Assembly (NCBI GenBank): GCA_946478915.1
Contig: CAMLER010000090.1
Coordinates: forward strand, 1 to 11,701
DNA from: an uncultured Chryseolinea sp.
GTDB lineage: Bacteria > Bacteroidota > Bacteroidia > Cytophagales > Cyclobacteriaceae
DNA: 11,701 nt
Reading direction: 5' to 3'
The position numbers and the translations under genes are program-made. The notes below the pieces were generated by a model, which saw nothing but the letters and a program-made list of their open reading frames with translations, ran no database searches and was not told where the DNA came from. This document shows, piece by piece, positions 1-7,373 of this stretch; position 1 is the stretch's first letter, and each line of letters opens with the position of its first letter.

Positions 1-207
1 CAAACAAATTGCTGAACCGTTGTCCACAAAAAACATTAAAGTCCCGTCAGGGACGACATATTGGTAGAAAGATAAATGATGTGATTCAGGGAGTGCCGTT
101 AGGCACGGCATATTTTCTGGCTTAAGTTTCCCAAAAAAAGATCGTTATACGAACATTTATTAATCATAGCTGACCAGATCAATTAAAGAAATATGTCGTT
201 CCTTTCA
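1..207. repeat. Tandem repeat unit 1 (two-hairpin intergenic repeat)
   Basis: This is the first complete copy of a non-coding tandem repeat; the next copy starts at 208. The first 120 bases differ from copy 2 at three positions only, while the remaining ~87 bases match at roughly 80% by eye. The conserved core carries two small hairpins in the same orientation: GTCCC-GTCA-GGGAC (41-54) and GTGCC-GTTA-GGCAC (93-106). The second can also fold as TGCCGT/ACGGCA (94-99 with 105-110). Each is followed by a CATAT-type sequence. I recall similar GTCCC/GTGCC hairpins scattered between genes in Bacteroidota genomes. The array may extend beyond the left edge of the window. Confidence 0.85.
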
Positions 208-435
208 CAAACAAATTGCTGAACCGTTGTCCACAAAAAACATTAAAGTCCCGTCAGGGACGGCATATCGGTAGAAAGATAAATGATGTGATTCAGGGAG
301 TGCCGTCAGGCACGGCATATTTTCTGGTCTTAGTTCCTCAAATAAGATCATCTTGCAAACATATTTTTTAATCATAGCTGACGAGATCAACTAAAGAGAA
401 AATGTCGTTCGTTCTCACAGACAAATTGCTGAGAG
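208..435. repeat. Tandem repeat unit 2 plus start of a third copy
   Basis: The second copy runs from 208 to about 417, with hairpins GTCCC-GTCA-GGGAC (248-261) and GTGCC-GTCA-GGCAC (300-313). From 418 the opening motif (CAGACAAATTGCTGA) recurs, but the match stops near 432, so a third copy is broken off right after its start. Two of the three differences between the cores (positions 263 and 307) fall in or beside the hairpins. The rest of the gap up to the deacetylase gene (436-548) is A/T-rich and shows no further gene or clear promoter. Confidence 0.85.
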
Positions 436-548
436 TTGGCCTCAAAAAGCAATTTTACCGTCAACTAACTTAAGCAACCCTAAAAAATTAATCGAAATGC
501 ATTTTAAGTATTTAATAATTAAATTATCCCAACAACAGCGCTTGCAGA

Positions 549-1433
549 ATGGACACGACTACACTCTTCATATCCCCGATTTCCTTCTATAAAGATTTGA
601 CTTTGTCCGACAAGCTATACAGACAGGCTTCTCAAAAGATATTTCAGCTGCTTGCAATGTTCCTTATACTTATGCCTGGCTCGTCAGCAGCGCAACCACA
701 AAAATTCTCCTGGCCAGATGGCAAAAAAGCTGCGATAAGTCTGACGTTTGATGACGGCCGTGCAAGCCAGGTAAAGGGCGGCACGACCTTGCTTGATCAA
801 TTTGGAATCAAGGGAACCTTTTACGTTGTACCAAATGCTGTGCGCCAGAATCTAAATGAATGGAAAAAAGCTGTAGCCAGCGGTCACGAAATTGCCAACC
901 ATTCCCTCAAACACCCATGTTCCGGAAATTTTCCCTGGGCCCGAGCTACTGCCCTGGAAGATTATACACTACAGCAGATGCAAGAGGAACTGTTGCAGGC
1001 CAATAAAGAGATTCGTGAATTACTGGGTGTTGAGTGCACAGAGTTTGCCTACCCTTGCGGTCAAACATTTGTAGGCCGGGGAAAAGAAACGAAAAGCTAC
1101 GTACCCGTCGTTGCAACATCATTTTCCAGCGGGCGCCTTTGGTTAAGCGAAGCACCAAACGATCCGGCATACTGTGACTTTGCTCAATTGACTGGCGTAG
1201 AAAGCGACGGAAAAGATTTTGAACAAATACTTCCGGCGATTGAGTCCGCCGTGAAAAATGGACAGTGGCTGGTCCTCGCTGGACATGAGATGAATGAGTC
1301 TGGTCCGCAAACCACGCGACTTTCCATGTTGAAGAAACTGCTTGAATACGCAAAGGATCCAACTAATGGGATTTGGATCGCACCGGTTGGAACCGTGCGA
1401 CAGTATGTTGAAAAGAACCGGGCAAGCAGGTAA
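549..1433 (+). CDS. Secreted polysaccharide deacetylase (NodB/CE4 family)
   Basis: A metal-dependent deacetylase of the NodB homology (carbohydrate esterase 4) family, which removes acetyl groups from N-acetylglucosamine polymers such as chitin, peptidoglycan or exopolysaccharide. Family motifs seen: TFDDG (catalytic base and metal Asp, residues 66-70), the metal-binding NHSLKHP (117-123; His118 and His122), FAYPCG (166-171), and a late LAGHEM (243-248) carrying the second catalytic His. A hydrophobic stretch at 31-42 followed by SSAAQ looks like a signal peptide with cleavage near residue 48, so the protein should be periplasmic or secreted. From the first ATG the n-region is about 30 residues, which is long. 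In-frame TTG codons at 597 and 603 would give a more usual signal peptide, while the ATG at 657 leaves no positive n-region. The gene stands alone; the natural substrate cannot be told from sequence. Confidence 0.9.
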   Translation: MDTTTLFISPISFYKDLTLSDKLYRQASQKIFQLLAMFLILMPGSSAAQPQKFSWPDGKKAAISLTFDDGRASQVKGGTTLLDQFGIKGTFYVVPNAVRQNLNEWKKAVASGHEIANHSLKHPCSGNFPWARATALEDYTLQQMQEELLQANKEIRELLGVECTEFAYPCGQTFVGRGKETKSYVPVVATSFSSGRLWLSEAPNDPAYCDFAQLTGVESDGKDFEQILPAIESAVKNGQWLVLAGHEMNESGPQTTRLSMLKKLLEYAKDPTNGIWIAPVGTVRQYVEKNRASR

Positions 1434-1471
1434 AAAAACTTTCTATGAGAGAAACACCTTGCGAACTTTTT

Positions 1472-1572
1472 AATGCAGGGTCACGACACAAAAAAGTAGA
1501 CACAACGATCCACAACGTAAGTGACATGCGTTGTGATTTCTATGATCTTAATGGACGTTGTGACCCTGTATT
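1472..1572. repeat. 101-bp imperfect inverted-repeat element with internal hairpin
   Basis: The ends pair over 16 positions (1472-1487 with 1557-1572), including perfect CAGGGTCAC/GTGACCCTG (1476-1484 with 1560-1568) and two G-T wobbles. Inside lies CACAACG (1511-1517) facing CGTTGTG (1529-1535), and a further direct copy of CACAACG at 1501-1507. Runs of T (1467-1471) and A (1576-1579) flank the element. It could be a small non-autonomous mobile element, a structured RNA, or a transcription-ending structure for the deacetylase gene; the sequence does not decide. The rest of the 1434-1734 gap shows only the modA upstream half-sites. Confidence 0.65.
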
Positions 1573-1675
1573 CATAAAACTATTCTCTGAGCAAAGCAAC
1601 TTTCTTGGCAAAGGCAATTAGGATACTGTGGGGTAAAATCTGTTTTCTCAATCTCAAAAATCAATAAACTCTACC

Positions 1676-1722
1676 TATATTTCGATGTATCCGTTAATAC
1701 ATAACGGTATCCAGCAACGTTA
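1676..1722 (+). promoter_or_regulatory. Candidate modA promoter and CGTTA half-site cluster
   Basis: Three copies of the same pentamer lie just before modA: CGTTA at 1692-1696, its reverse complement TAACG at 1702-1706, and CGTTA again at 1718-1722. The first two form CCGTTA-N5-TAACGG (1691-1707); the second and third form ATAACG-N11-CGTTAT (1701-1723). The half-sites resemble those of the enterobacterial ModE molybdate-repressor box (CGTTAT...ATAACG), although the spacings differ. TATATTTC (1676-1683) is one base from the Bacteroidota -7 element TAnnTTTG, which would put the half-sites at or just after the transcription start, a position suited to repression. No clear -33 element is seen. 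Confidence 0.4.
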
Positions 1723-1734
1723 TAACCAATATTA

Positions 1735-2502
1735 ATGTCTCACGCAATGCGAATCATTCTCGCCATTTTGTTTTTAGCTCTAACGCCGATCTACTCAAAG
1801 GCGCAGGGCAGGCTTTTGATCGCTGCCGCGTCTGACCTGAAGTTTACCCTTGATTCGGTTATCTATGTGTTTTCCAAGATTCACACGGGAAAGGTCGATG
1901 TCACCTATGGCTCGTCGGGAAAATTGACCGAACAAATAATTAACGGCGCTCCGTTCGATATCTTTTTCTCCGCCGACATGCTATATCCTGAAAGGCTAAA
2001 GCAACAAAGAAAAACCTCTTCAGAAATTTATCACTATGCGACCGGAAGATTGGTTATTTGGAGCAAGAAAATAGATCCTCGGAAAAATGGAATACAGTCA
2101 TTAATTGATCCGGCTATCAAGAAGATAGCAATAGCCAATCCGTTGCATGCGCCGTACGGCAAGCGTGCTCTTGAAAGTTTAACATTTTATAAACTATCTG
2201 AATCGATCACCCCTAAGCTTGTCTACGGAGAAAACATTTCGCAGACCGCGCAGTTTGCTTCAACTGGCGCAGCCGATATCGGTATTATTGCACTTTCCCT
2301 GGCGCTGTCACCCAACATGGAAAATGAAGCGGGGAAATACTTTATCATTCCGAATGAAAGTCATCAGCCATTGGCACAGGGCGCTGTAATCACCCTACAC
2401 GGAAAAAATAATAAGCTCGCTGCAACATTTTTTGAATTCATCAAGAGCAAAGCAGCTCTCGACATCTTTTCGCATTATGGCTTCCCGAACGCAAGTCCAT
2501 AA
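1735..2502 (+). CDS. modA: Molybdate ABC transporter substrate-binding protein ModA
   Basis: Periplasmic binding protein that captures molybdate (or tungstate) for a ModBC ABC importer, supplying molybdenum-cofactor enzymes. Family motifs in order: LLIAAASDLK (27-36), YGSSGKL (58-64), GAPFDIFFSAD (71-81), NPxHAPYGKRA (135-145), YGENISQTAQF (164-174) and GAADIGIIALS (178-188). The length (255 aa) is normal. Residues 5-24 form a signal peptide ending SKAQ. The second ATG (1747) gives a more typical signal peptide (MRIILAI...), so the first four residues may not be translated. The usual modB and modC partners do not follow: the next gene is convergent, with only nine bases between the stop codons. 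The permease and ATPase must lie elsewhere or the gene is orphaned. Half-sites upstream suggest molybdate- or repressor-dependent control. Confidence 0.93.
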   Translation: MSHAMRIILAILFLALTPIYSKAQGRLLIAAASDLKFTLDSVIYVFSKIHTGKVDVTYGSSGKLTEQIINGAPFDIFFSADMLYPERLKQQRKTSSEIYHYATGRLVIWSKKIDPRKNGIQSLIDPAIKKIAIANPLHAPYGKRALESLTFYKLSESITPKLVYGENISQTAQFASTGAADIGIIALSLALSPNMENEAGKYFIIPNESHQPLAQGAVITLHGKNNKLAATFFEFIKSKAALDIFSHYGFPNASP

Positions 2503-2511
2503 CGATTAAAG

Positions 2512-3198
2512 TCAATTCAATTTTTTTACGGCTATGTTCCTGAATCGATGTGCCGCTCCCGGTCGCCAAGCCCCTGGCATATTAAAGCCTTTGGGAATCG
2601 GCTGATACAAGGCCGTCCAGTGCGATTGCAAACCAATCATACCTTCAATGGCACCCGCAGTGAAGTCATTCTTAGGCTGCGTTATCTCCCACATCTTTTG
2701 ACCGTTGATCCATAGGGTGATCGTCGGAACTGCTCCGACCATACGTATCCGGAATGCGTTCCAATCATCGGGCTTCCATACATCTTCTAAATTTTCAGGC
2801 TTCACTGATTGGCTGATCTGCATTGCTTCTCCAAACAAAGCTCCCGTACCTCCAGGATTCGCCAGCTCGATCTGGTATGCCTGCCCACTTTCCGTTGACC
2901 GCAGAAAGATTCCGCCATTACAGAAGGAATCGATCTTTACTTCAACATACAATTCGAAGTCTGTATACTTTTTGTCGGTGAGCAGTACACCACCCTGTCC
3001 GTATGGATTCTGCTTCAATACGATCGACCCATCTTCAACATAAAAATTGCCGGTCGTACCCTGATGAGAAGTTCTGCTCGTATGCCAACCTTTGAGGTTA
3101 TTCCCATTGAAGATTGGCTTAAAGCCTTTAGGAACCTGCGCTCGCGAACATGTGGTTAGAAGTAAAATCCCTGCTATGATAGCTATAGATAACCTCAT
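2512..3198 (-). CDS. DUF1080 (3-keto-disaccharide hydrolase family) exported protein
   Basis: A member of the DUF1080 family, a concanavalin-like beta-sandwich. Characterised members act on 3-keto-glycosides or 3-keto-2-hydroxyglucal intermediates of glycoside breakdown. Typical features: FKPIFNGNNLKGWH near the mature N-terminus (26-39), DFELYVEVKID (80-90), GGIFLRS (95-101), WNAFRIRM (146-153), and a C-terminal HRFRNIAVKKL (217-227). The N-terminus is an export signal; LTTC (14-17) is a possible though non-ideal lipobox, so the protein may be a lipoprotein or cleaved near SRA-Q. The ATG overlaps the stop of the upstream SUMF1 gene by four bases (ATGA), which implies translational coupling. 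It is the last gene of a three-gene operon with the quinoprotein dehydrogenase. The exact substrate is unknown. Confidence 0.88.
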   Translation of the reverse strand: MRLSIAIIAGILLLTTCSRAQVPKGFKPIFNGNNLKGWHTSRTSHQGTTGNFYVEDGSIVLKQNPYGQGGVLLTDKKYTDFELYVEVKIDSFCNGGIFLRSTESGQAYQIELANPGGTGALFGEAMQISQSVKPENLEDVWKPDDWNAFRIRMVGAVPTITLWINGQKMWEITQPKNDFTAGAIEGMIGLQSHWTALYQPIPKGFNMPGAWRPGAAHRFRNIAVKKLN

Positions 3199-4049
3199 CT
3201 TGTCATATCCTCCGTTTCAAGCAACACCCTGAATCCAATATCCCAGCCGTTACCCGGCCCTGCTGCATGAGTCATATAGGTGGCATTCTTTACATCACCT
3301 GTGAACGACGCGCCTTTGAGCACATGCTGGCTCCCTCGCAACGGTGGTACTGGGTCAGCAAATAGTTTTTCATTGTAGTAGTCTTCCACCCATTCCCACA
3401 CATTTCCGAGCATGTCATAAAACCCCCAGGCGTTAGGCTGCATCGAGCCAACAGATGATGTTGAGGTTTTCGAAAGGTTTGCAGACGCCTGGATCTGATC
3501 CCATGGTATATCGCTGGTTGCTCCAGCGCGTGCCGCAAACTCCCATTCAAATTCTGATGGCAGTCGATAGCGCTTCGTCTTTTCGATCTTATTCAACTTC
3601 TTAACAAACTCTTTTGCATCACTCCATGAAACACCCTCAACGGGGTAAGTATCTGCACTCGGTCCGGTCCTGAACGTAGACGGATTATTTCCCATAATTT
3701 TCTTCCATTGTCCCTGGGTCACTTCAAATTTTCCAAGGTAATAGGGTCTATCCAGTTTCACCTGGAAACCTTCTAAAGCATCACGCTTTGCCATCTCACC
3801 TGCGAGTCTAAACTCAGCTGCATTATACGGTCGGCCTTCGCCCATCCACATTACAGTAGGTCTATCCGCTCCTTTTACTGTATCATCGGGAACAGGATAG
3901 GGAGGTCTGAATTCACCAACGATCATTGTACCAGGTTCGACTCTTATGAATTCCATTCCAATCGAGTTAGTGAAAGATTCCTGCCCATAGAGACTGCCGG
4001 AACAATAAAAAACAAACACGAATAGTAGAGGATAAAGAATGCCTTTCAT
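3195..4049 (-). CDS. SUMF1 / formylglycine-generating-enzyme-like protein lacking cysteines
   Basis: An exported protein with the SUMF1 (FGE-sulfatase) fold. Hallmarks in order: NSIGMEFIRVEPGTM (28-42), YYLGKFEVTQGQWKKIMG (103-120), PVEGVSWSDAKEFVKKLN (136-153), YRLPSEFEWEFAARAG (161-176), NAWGFYDMLGNVWEWVEDYY (206-225), LKGASF (244-249) and GFRVLLE (272-278). A signal peptide covers residues 1 to about 22 (ends LYGQ). True formylglycine-generating enzymes use a pair of C-terminal cysteines to bind copper and oxidise a sulfatase cysteine. Here the only cysteine is Cys16 inside the signal peptide, so the mature protein has none and cannot be a classical FGE. An insert of about 55 residues (46-100) separates the first strand from the core. 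It starts nine bases after the quinoprotein stop and overlaps the DUF1080 start, so a role as accessory or scaffold to that system is likely. No sulfatase gene is nearby. Confidence 0.87.
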   Translation of the reverse strand: MKGILYPLLFVFVFYCSGSLYGQESFTNSIGMEFIRVEPGTMIVGEFRPPYPVPDDTVKGADRPTVMWMGEGRPYNAAEFRLAGEMAKRDALEGFQVKLDRPYYLGKFEVTQGQWKKIMGNNPSTFRTGPSADTYPVEGVSWSDAKEFVKKLNKIEKTKRYRLPSEFEWEFAARAGATSDIPWDQIQASANLSKTSTSSVGSMQPNAWGFYDMLGNVWEWVEDYYNEKLFADPVPPLRGSQHVLKGASFTGDVKNATYMTHAAGPGNGWDIGFRVLLETEDMTR

Positions 4050-4058
4050 TTCTTAATC

Positions 4059-6899
4059 TCAATTAATTTCTGTTCTCAATTGAATCTCTGCCAGCGGAAA
4101 TAATGCTGCATTGCTTTCTGCCGTTTCACCTTCGAACACAAAATACACATCATGAACAGATGAAGTCTCCTTTACCCTGGCAGTTGATGGAATAGTGAAA
4201 GAATTTTTGTCGGATCCTCGAGCAAAAAACTTTGAAGGATCAAGCGGTGCATAACGCTTCATTCTTTCTTTCTGATCAGCATCCGGATTCGTAAGCCCGT
4301 CGAACAGTCCCCGGTATCTTGTATTGAACTGTTCTCTTTCGATTGTCGTCTCCCCTATCAACTCGCCTCCAGGACCATCAAGTCTTATCTCAATTTTACC
4401 ACCGGAATAGATATCATAAAGGTGCCAATTTGCGCGGAACGAAATTTCCCGAATTCCTGAAAGATCTATTGAATTAAATGCAATAAATGAGTTCGGTCGT
4501 GCGGTGACAAACACGTATTCATCAAGCTGATCACGAATTGCTCCACCGCCTATCGAGTCAGCCTTCAAGGGAATTAACAACGGACTTCGAAGCAATAATA
4601 CTGTATCTGTGGTTAGCGGTGGAATTTCGCCGGCACCACGATCGGTATAGGCAACGCGGAAAATGTATGTACCCTTTCCGCTATCATCTTTCGGAACGTT
4701 GAGCATATATCTACCCTTTCCCGGCAATGCAGCACCCGATTTACGGTTAATGTTCAAAATATACGCTGCAATTGTACGCGCATCAGTCAAACTCATCGAC
4801 GGATGCGCTGGCATATTGTTATCAGTTCCCCAGATACCTGTGCTGCCGTTAACGATCCTTTCTGCGAGGGCATCCTTGCTTCCAGCCTTCCCGTTATATC
4901 GTTCTGCTATCTGCATAAATGATGGTCCAACTGCCTTCACATCTGTAGTGTGGCATGTTCTGCAATCACTTCCGAGGATCATACTTTGTGCCACCGCATA
5001 CCTGCCGGCCTCTTCAAGCTCGGAATGACTCAGTTGCATGGCATCAAATCCCTCCGATGCATAATCTATACTAATGGCCACATCCTCAATGTTGATTCCT
5101 CTACCAACCGTTCCATCTTCTTTATCCTTCACAGTAATTTCATAGTCTATGGTCGACTGAGGGAAAAAGAATGTAGCATTACCGTTGTACTTAAGTCTAA
5201 CTTCAGGCGGGTCGTTTCCAGCCACAAGTTGTACCGATCCTGATCCCGATGCACCTTCGGTGTCACGTACTGTCAAGGTAGCGGTATACAATCCAGGCTC
5301 GGTCAACATGATCGTCGGATTTTCACCTGATTCCGTTATGGGCTGTTTTCCTCCTTCGATCTTCCAGGTATATTCCAATCGATCCTTGTCATAGTCTACC
5401 GTGCCCGTTGAGCGCAATTGGGTACTGAACGGCACGGCTCCTCCTTTTTTAGTAGCAGATACCTGCACAACGGGTTTCCGGTTTCCGGCAGTATATTCTA
5501 CCCTCACCAAACGAGATTCCTTTGCTGATCTGATCGTGTTGCTGCCATACTCCAGAACATACAGGTCACCACTCGGACCGAATTTTATATCCAGCGGCTG
5601 AACAGGATTGTAATGCGGAGCAAATCTTTCCATCGATTGGTAGTTCCCATCCTCATCTAACGTAACGGCCATAATCCAGAAACGTGAGTAATCAGCCATT
5701 AACCATTTATTTTCATAATAGTGCGGAAATGGTCTTTCAGGATTCTTAAAATCATCCCGATGGTAAATGGGACCACCAATTGCGCAGCGTGAGCTTGAAC
5801 CTACAAGCGGAAATTTTTCAGAGACAGCATAAGGATAATAGATCAATGCTGGTTGTGCGGGAGGTAATTCGCGCAGTCCTGTGTTGTTTGGCGAAGTGTT
5901 AACCGGCTTCACTGGATCAAGTTTCTCTCCTACTTTATTATTGATAAAATCATATTTTGGTATGGGCTGGTTATCCGCGATGAAGTAAGGCCAGCCGAAA
6001 AATCCGGGGCCCTTTGCCTGGTTTTGTTCGTCATATCCTCGTGGTCCGGCTTCTGTATCTTTGTCCTGGTCGGGACCGATTTCACCCCAGTAGATCCAAC
6101 CCGTTTTACTATCGACGAAAACACGCCAGACATTCCGGTGACCCATGGTGTAAATCTCAGGACGTGTTTTAGCCGTGCCTTCAGGGAACAAATTACCTTT
6201 GGGTATGGTGTATGTACCATCAGCCTCCGGATGGATGCGCAGGATCTTCCCTCGCAGGTCGTTAGTATTCGCAGCACCTCGCTGATCGTCAAGATGCGCA
6301 TAGCCCGGACGTTCGTCGGTCTGTGCAGTGAGCCGGTTTCCTGTGTTGTTTCCCACTGTCAGGTAGAGGTTTTTATCCTTATCCCATGCCATCCCTCCAC
6401 CGGTATGGCTGGTGTTTTCGCGGTCAACCGGGATAGTGAGCAACACTTTTTCAGAACCTTCCACCAGCCTATCTCCCACTAAATCAAAGCGAACCAGCTT
6501 AAAGACTTTTTCATCCAACGGAGCATATTGAAGATAGATCCAATGATTAGTGGAGAAGTTGGGATCGAGCGCAAGTCCGATTAGGCCCTGTTCATTTTCG
6601 GTAAAAACCGAAAAGGTCGCGATTGTGATTACCGATTTTGAAGACGGGTCATATTTTTTAAGAGCCCCTTTTCTTTCGATGATGTAAACAGAATGATCGT
6701 CCGCGACCTGAAACATCATGGGCTCATCGAGGTCGCCCTCTGCTGTGAGCGAGACGGGCGTAAAGCGATTATCTTCAGGTCTGGAGGTTGATACGATCGT
6801 TTCATGCGACTGGTCGCGTTGCTCGCGGGCACAGCAAGATAAAATTATCGCAAGAACGGCGATCGCAATTACTTTTATCAAAGGATTTCGAGATATCAT
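4059..6899 (-). CDS. Multidomain lipoprotein: quinoprotein sugar dehydrogenase, PKD, cytochrome c, carbohydrate-binding-like domain
   Basis: Residues are counted from the upstream in-frame GTG at 6902; the ATG at 6899 directly after it is the likelier start (946 aa). A lipid anchor is predicted at LSCC (21-24). Residues ~45-470 are a GSDH-type beta-propeller: EQGLIGLALDPNF (104-116), SHTGGGMAWD (165-174), GKILRIHPE (218-226), YTMGHRN (251-257) and LDIKFGPSGDLYVLEYGS (437-454). His166 and the Arg/Asn of GHRN match the positions that serve catalysis and PQQ binding in soluble glucose dehydrogenase. A PKD domain follows (~475-562), then a class I cytochrome c with CRTCH (647-651) and likely axial Met697 in NNMPAHPS, and a CBM6-like beta-sandwich (~785-945). 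The likely role is periplasmic or surface sugar oxidation, with electrons passing from PQQ to the fused heme. It is the first gene of the operon with SUMF1 and DUF1080. Many Bacteroidota relatives, from memory, also carry a ThuA domain, absent here. Substrate unknown. Confidence 0.9.
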   Translation of the reverse strand: MISRNPLIKVIAIAVLAIILSCCAREQRDQSHETIVSTSRPEDNRFTPVSLTAEGDLDEPMMFQVADDHSVYIIERKGALKKYDPSSKSVITIATFSVFTENEQGLIGLALDPNFSTNHWIYLQYAPLDEKVFKLVRFDLVGDRLVEGSEKVLLTIPVDRENTSHTGGGMAWDKDKNLYLTVGNNTGNRLTAQTDERPGYAHLDDQRGAANTNDLRGKILRIHPEADGTYTIPKGNLFPEGTAKTRPEIYTMGHRNVWRVFVDSKTGWIYWGEIGPDQDKDTEAGPRGYDEQNQAKGPGFFGWPYFIADNQPIPKYDFINNKVGEKLDPVKPVNTSPNNTGLRELPPAQPALIYYPYAVSEKFPLVGSSSRCAIGGPIYHRDDFKNPERPFPHYYENKWLMADYSRFWIMAVTLDEDGNYQSMERFAPHYNPVQPLDIKFGPSGDLYVLEYGSNTIRSAKESRLVRVEYTAGNRKPVVQVSATKKGGAVPFSTQLRSTGTVDYDKDRLEYTWKIEGGKQPITESGENPTIMLTEPGLYTATLTVRDTEGASGSGSVQLVAGNDPPEVRLKYNGNATFFFPQSTIDYEITVKDKEDGTVGRGINIEDVAISIDYASEGFDAMQLSHSELEEAGRYAVAQSMILGSDCRTCHTTDVKAVGPSFMQIAERYNGKAGSKDALAERIVNGSTGIWGTDNNMPAHPSMSLTDARTIAAYILNINRKSGAALPGKGRYMLNVPKDDSGKGTYIFRVAYTDRGAGEIPPLTTDTVLLLRSPLLIPLKADSIGGGAIRDQLDEYVFVTARPNSFIAFNSIDLSGIREISFRANWHLYDIYSGGKIEIRLDGPGGELIGETTIEREQFNTRYRGLFDGLTNPDADQKERMKRYAPLDPSKFFARGSDKNSFTIPSTARVKETSSVHDVYFVFEGETAESNAALFPLAEIQLRTEIN

Positions 6900-6972
6900 C
6901 ACACCAACTTCATTAATTGAGACAATTTAGCAAAGTTGCCGGATAGCTGTGCTCAATATCTCTTTTAACGAT

Positions 6973-7338
6973 TCACCATTGCTGAATAATGATGCAGACC
7001 TGGTCATCCCTCAGTGCAAATTCTTTTGCTCCCCAGGGACGAAGCGTAACTTTACTAAGATTTGGGTGTAGAAACTCAGGATGTGATGAACTTATTTTCT
7101 TGTATGCATCATCAATACGATTGGTTACCAATCTGAATTCAGGATTGTGTTCCTTTGCCAGCTCCCGATTTTCAAAAAGGTACATCTGTAGCCCCTCCCT
7201 TTCGATCACGCAAAAGGGATTCTTTGACTTCAATTCTTCGTGTCCGATCTTAAATCCAAGACAATCAATAAATAGTTTGAGCCCGTCATTAATATCTACA
7301 TAATAAACATTAGGAACCAGGTTGGTAAAATTCATCAT
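6973..7338 (-). CDS. VOC-fold (glyoxalase/bleomycin-resistance-like) protein
   Basis: A 121-residue protein of the vicinal oxygen chelate superfamily, single-domain size. The opening NLVPNVYYVDINDGLKLFID, then CLGFKIGHEE (26-35), and the ending RPWGAKEFALRDD (100-112) fit the beta-alpha-beta-beta-beta layout; W-G-x-x-E-F-A-L is a common signature of the second half. Such proteins work as dimers and include drug-binding proteins, lyases and dioxygenases. Metal ligands cannot be assigned with confidence, so function stays open: it may simply bind a small molecule. Two adjacent ATG codons (7338 and 7335) are equally possible starts. It lies 84 bases after the Crp/Fnr-family gene on the same strand, with a perfect FNR-type box between them, and is therefore the likely target of that regulator. 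No signal peptide: cytoplasmic. Confidence 0.82.
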   Translation of the reverse strand: MMNFTNLVPNVYYVDINDGLKLFIDCLGFKIGHEELKSKNPFCVIEREGLQMYLFENRELAKEHNPEFRLVTNRIDDAYKKISSSHPEFLHPNLSKVTLRPWGAKEFALRDDQVCIIIQQW

Positions 7339-7373
7339 GATTTACTTTTGATTGATTTTTTGAGAATGTCTTA

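Noticed and set aside
205..390. 61-residue minus-strand reading frame over the tandem repeat
   Set aside because: It lies entirely inside the hairpin repeat. The frame follows the repeat's palindromes rather than a gene, there is no signal for translation, and similar peptides appear in databases (as I recall) only because the repeat is widespread.
1472..1572. Molybdenum-cofactor riboswitch upstream of modA
   Set aside because: The structure is about 160 bases before modA, has a simple long stem rather than the multi-stem core of the Moco motif, and shares no recognisable conserved sequence with it.
3195..4049. True sulfatase-activating enzyme
   Set aside because: No cysteine remains in the mature protein and no sulfatase gene is nearby.
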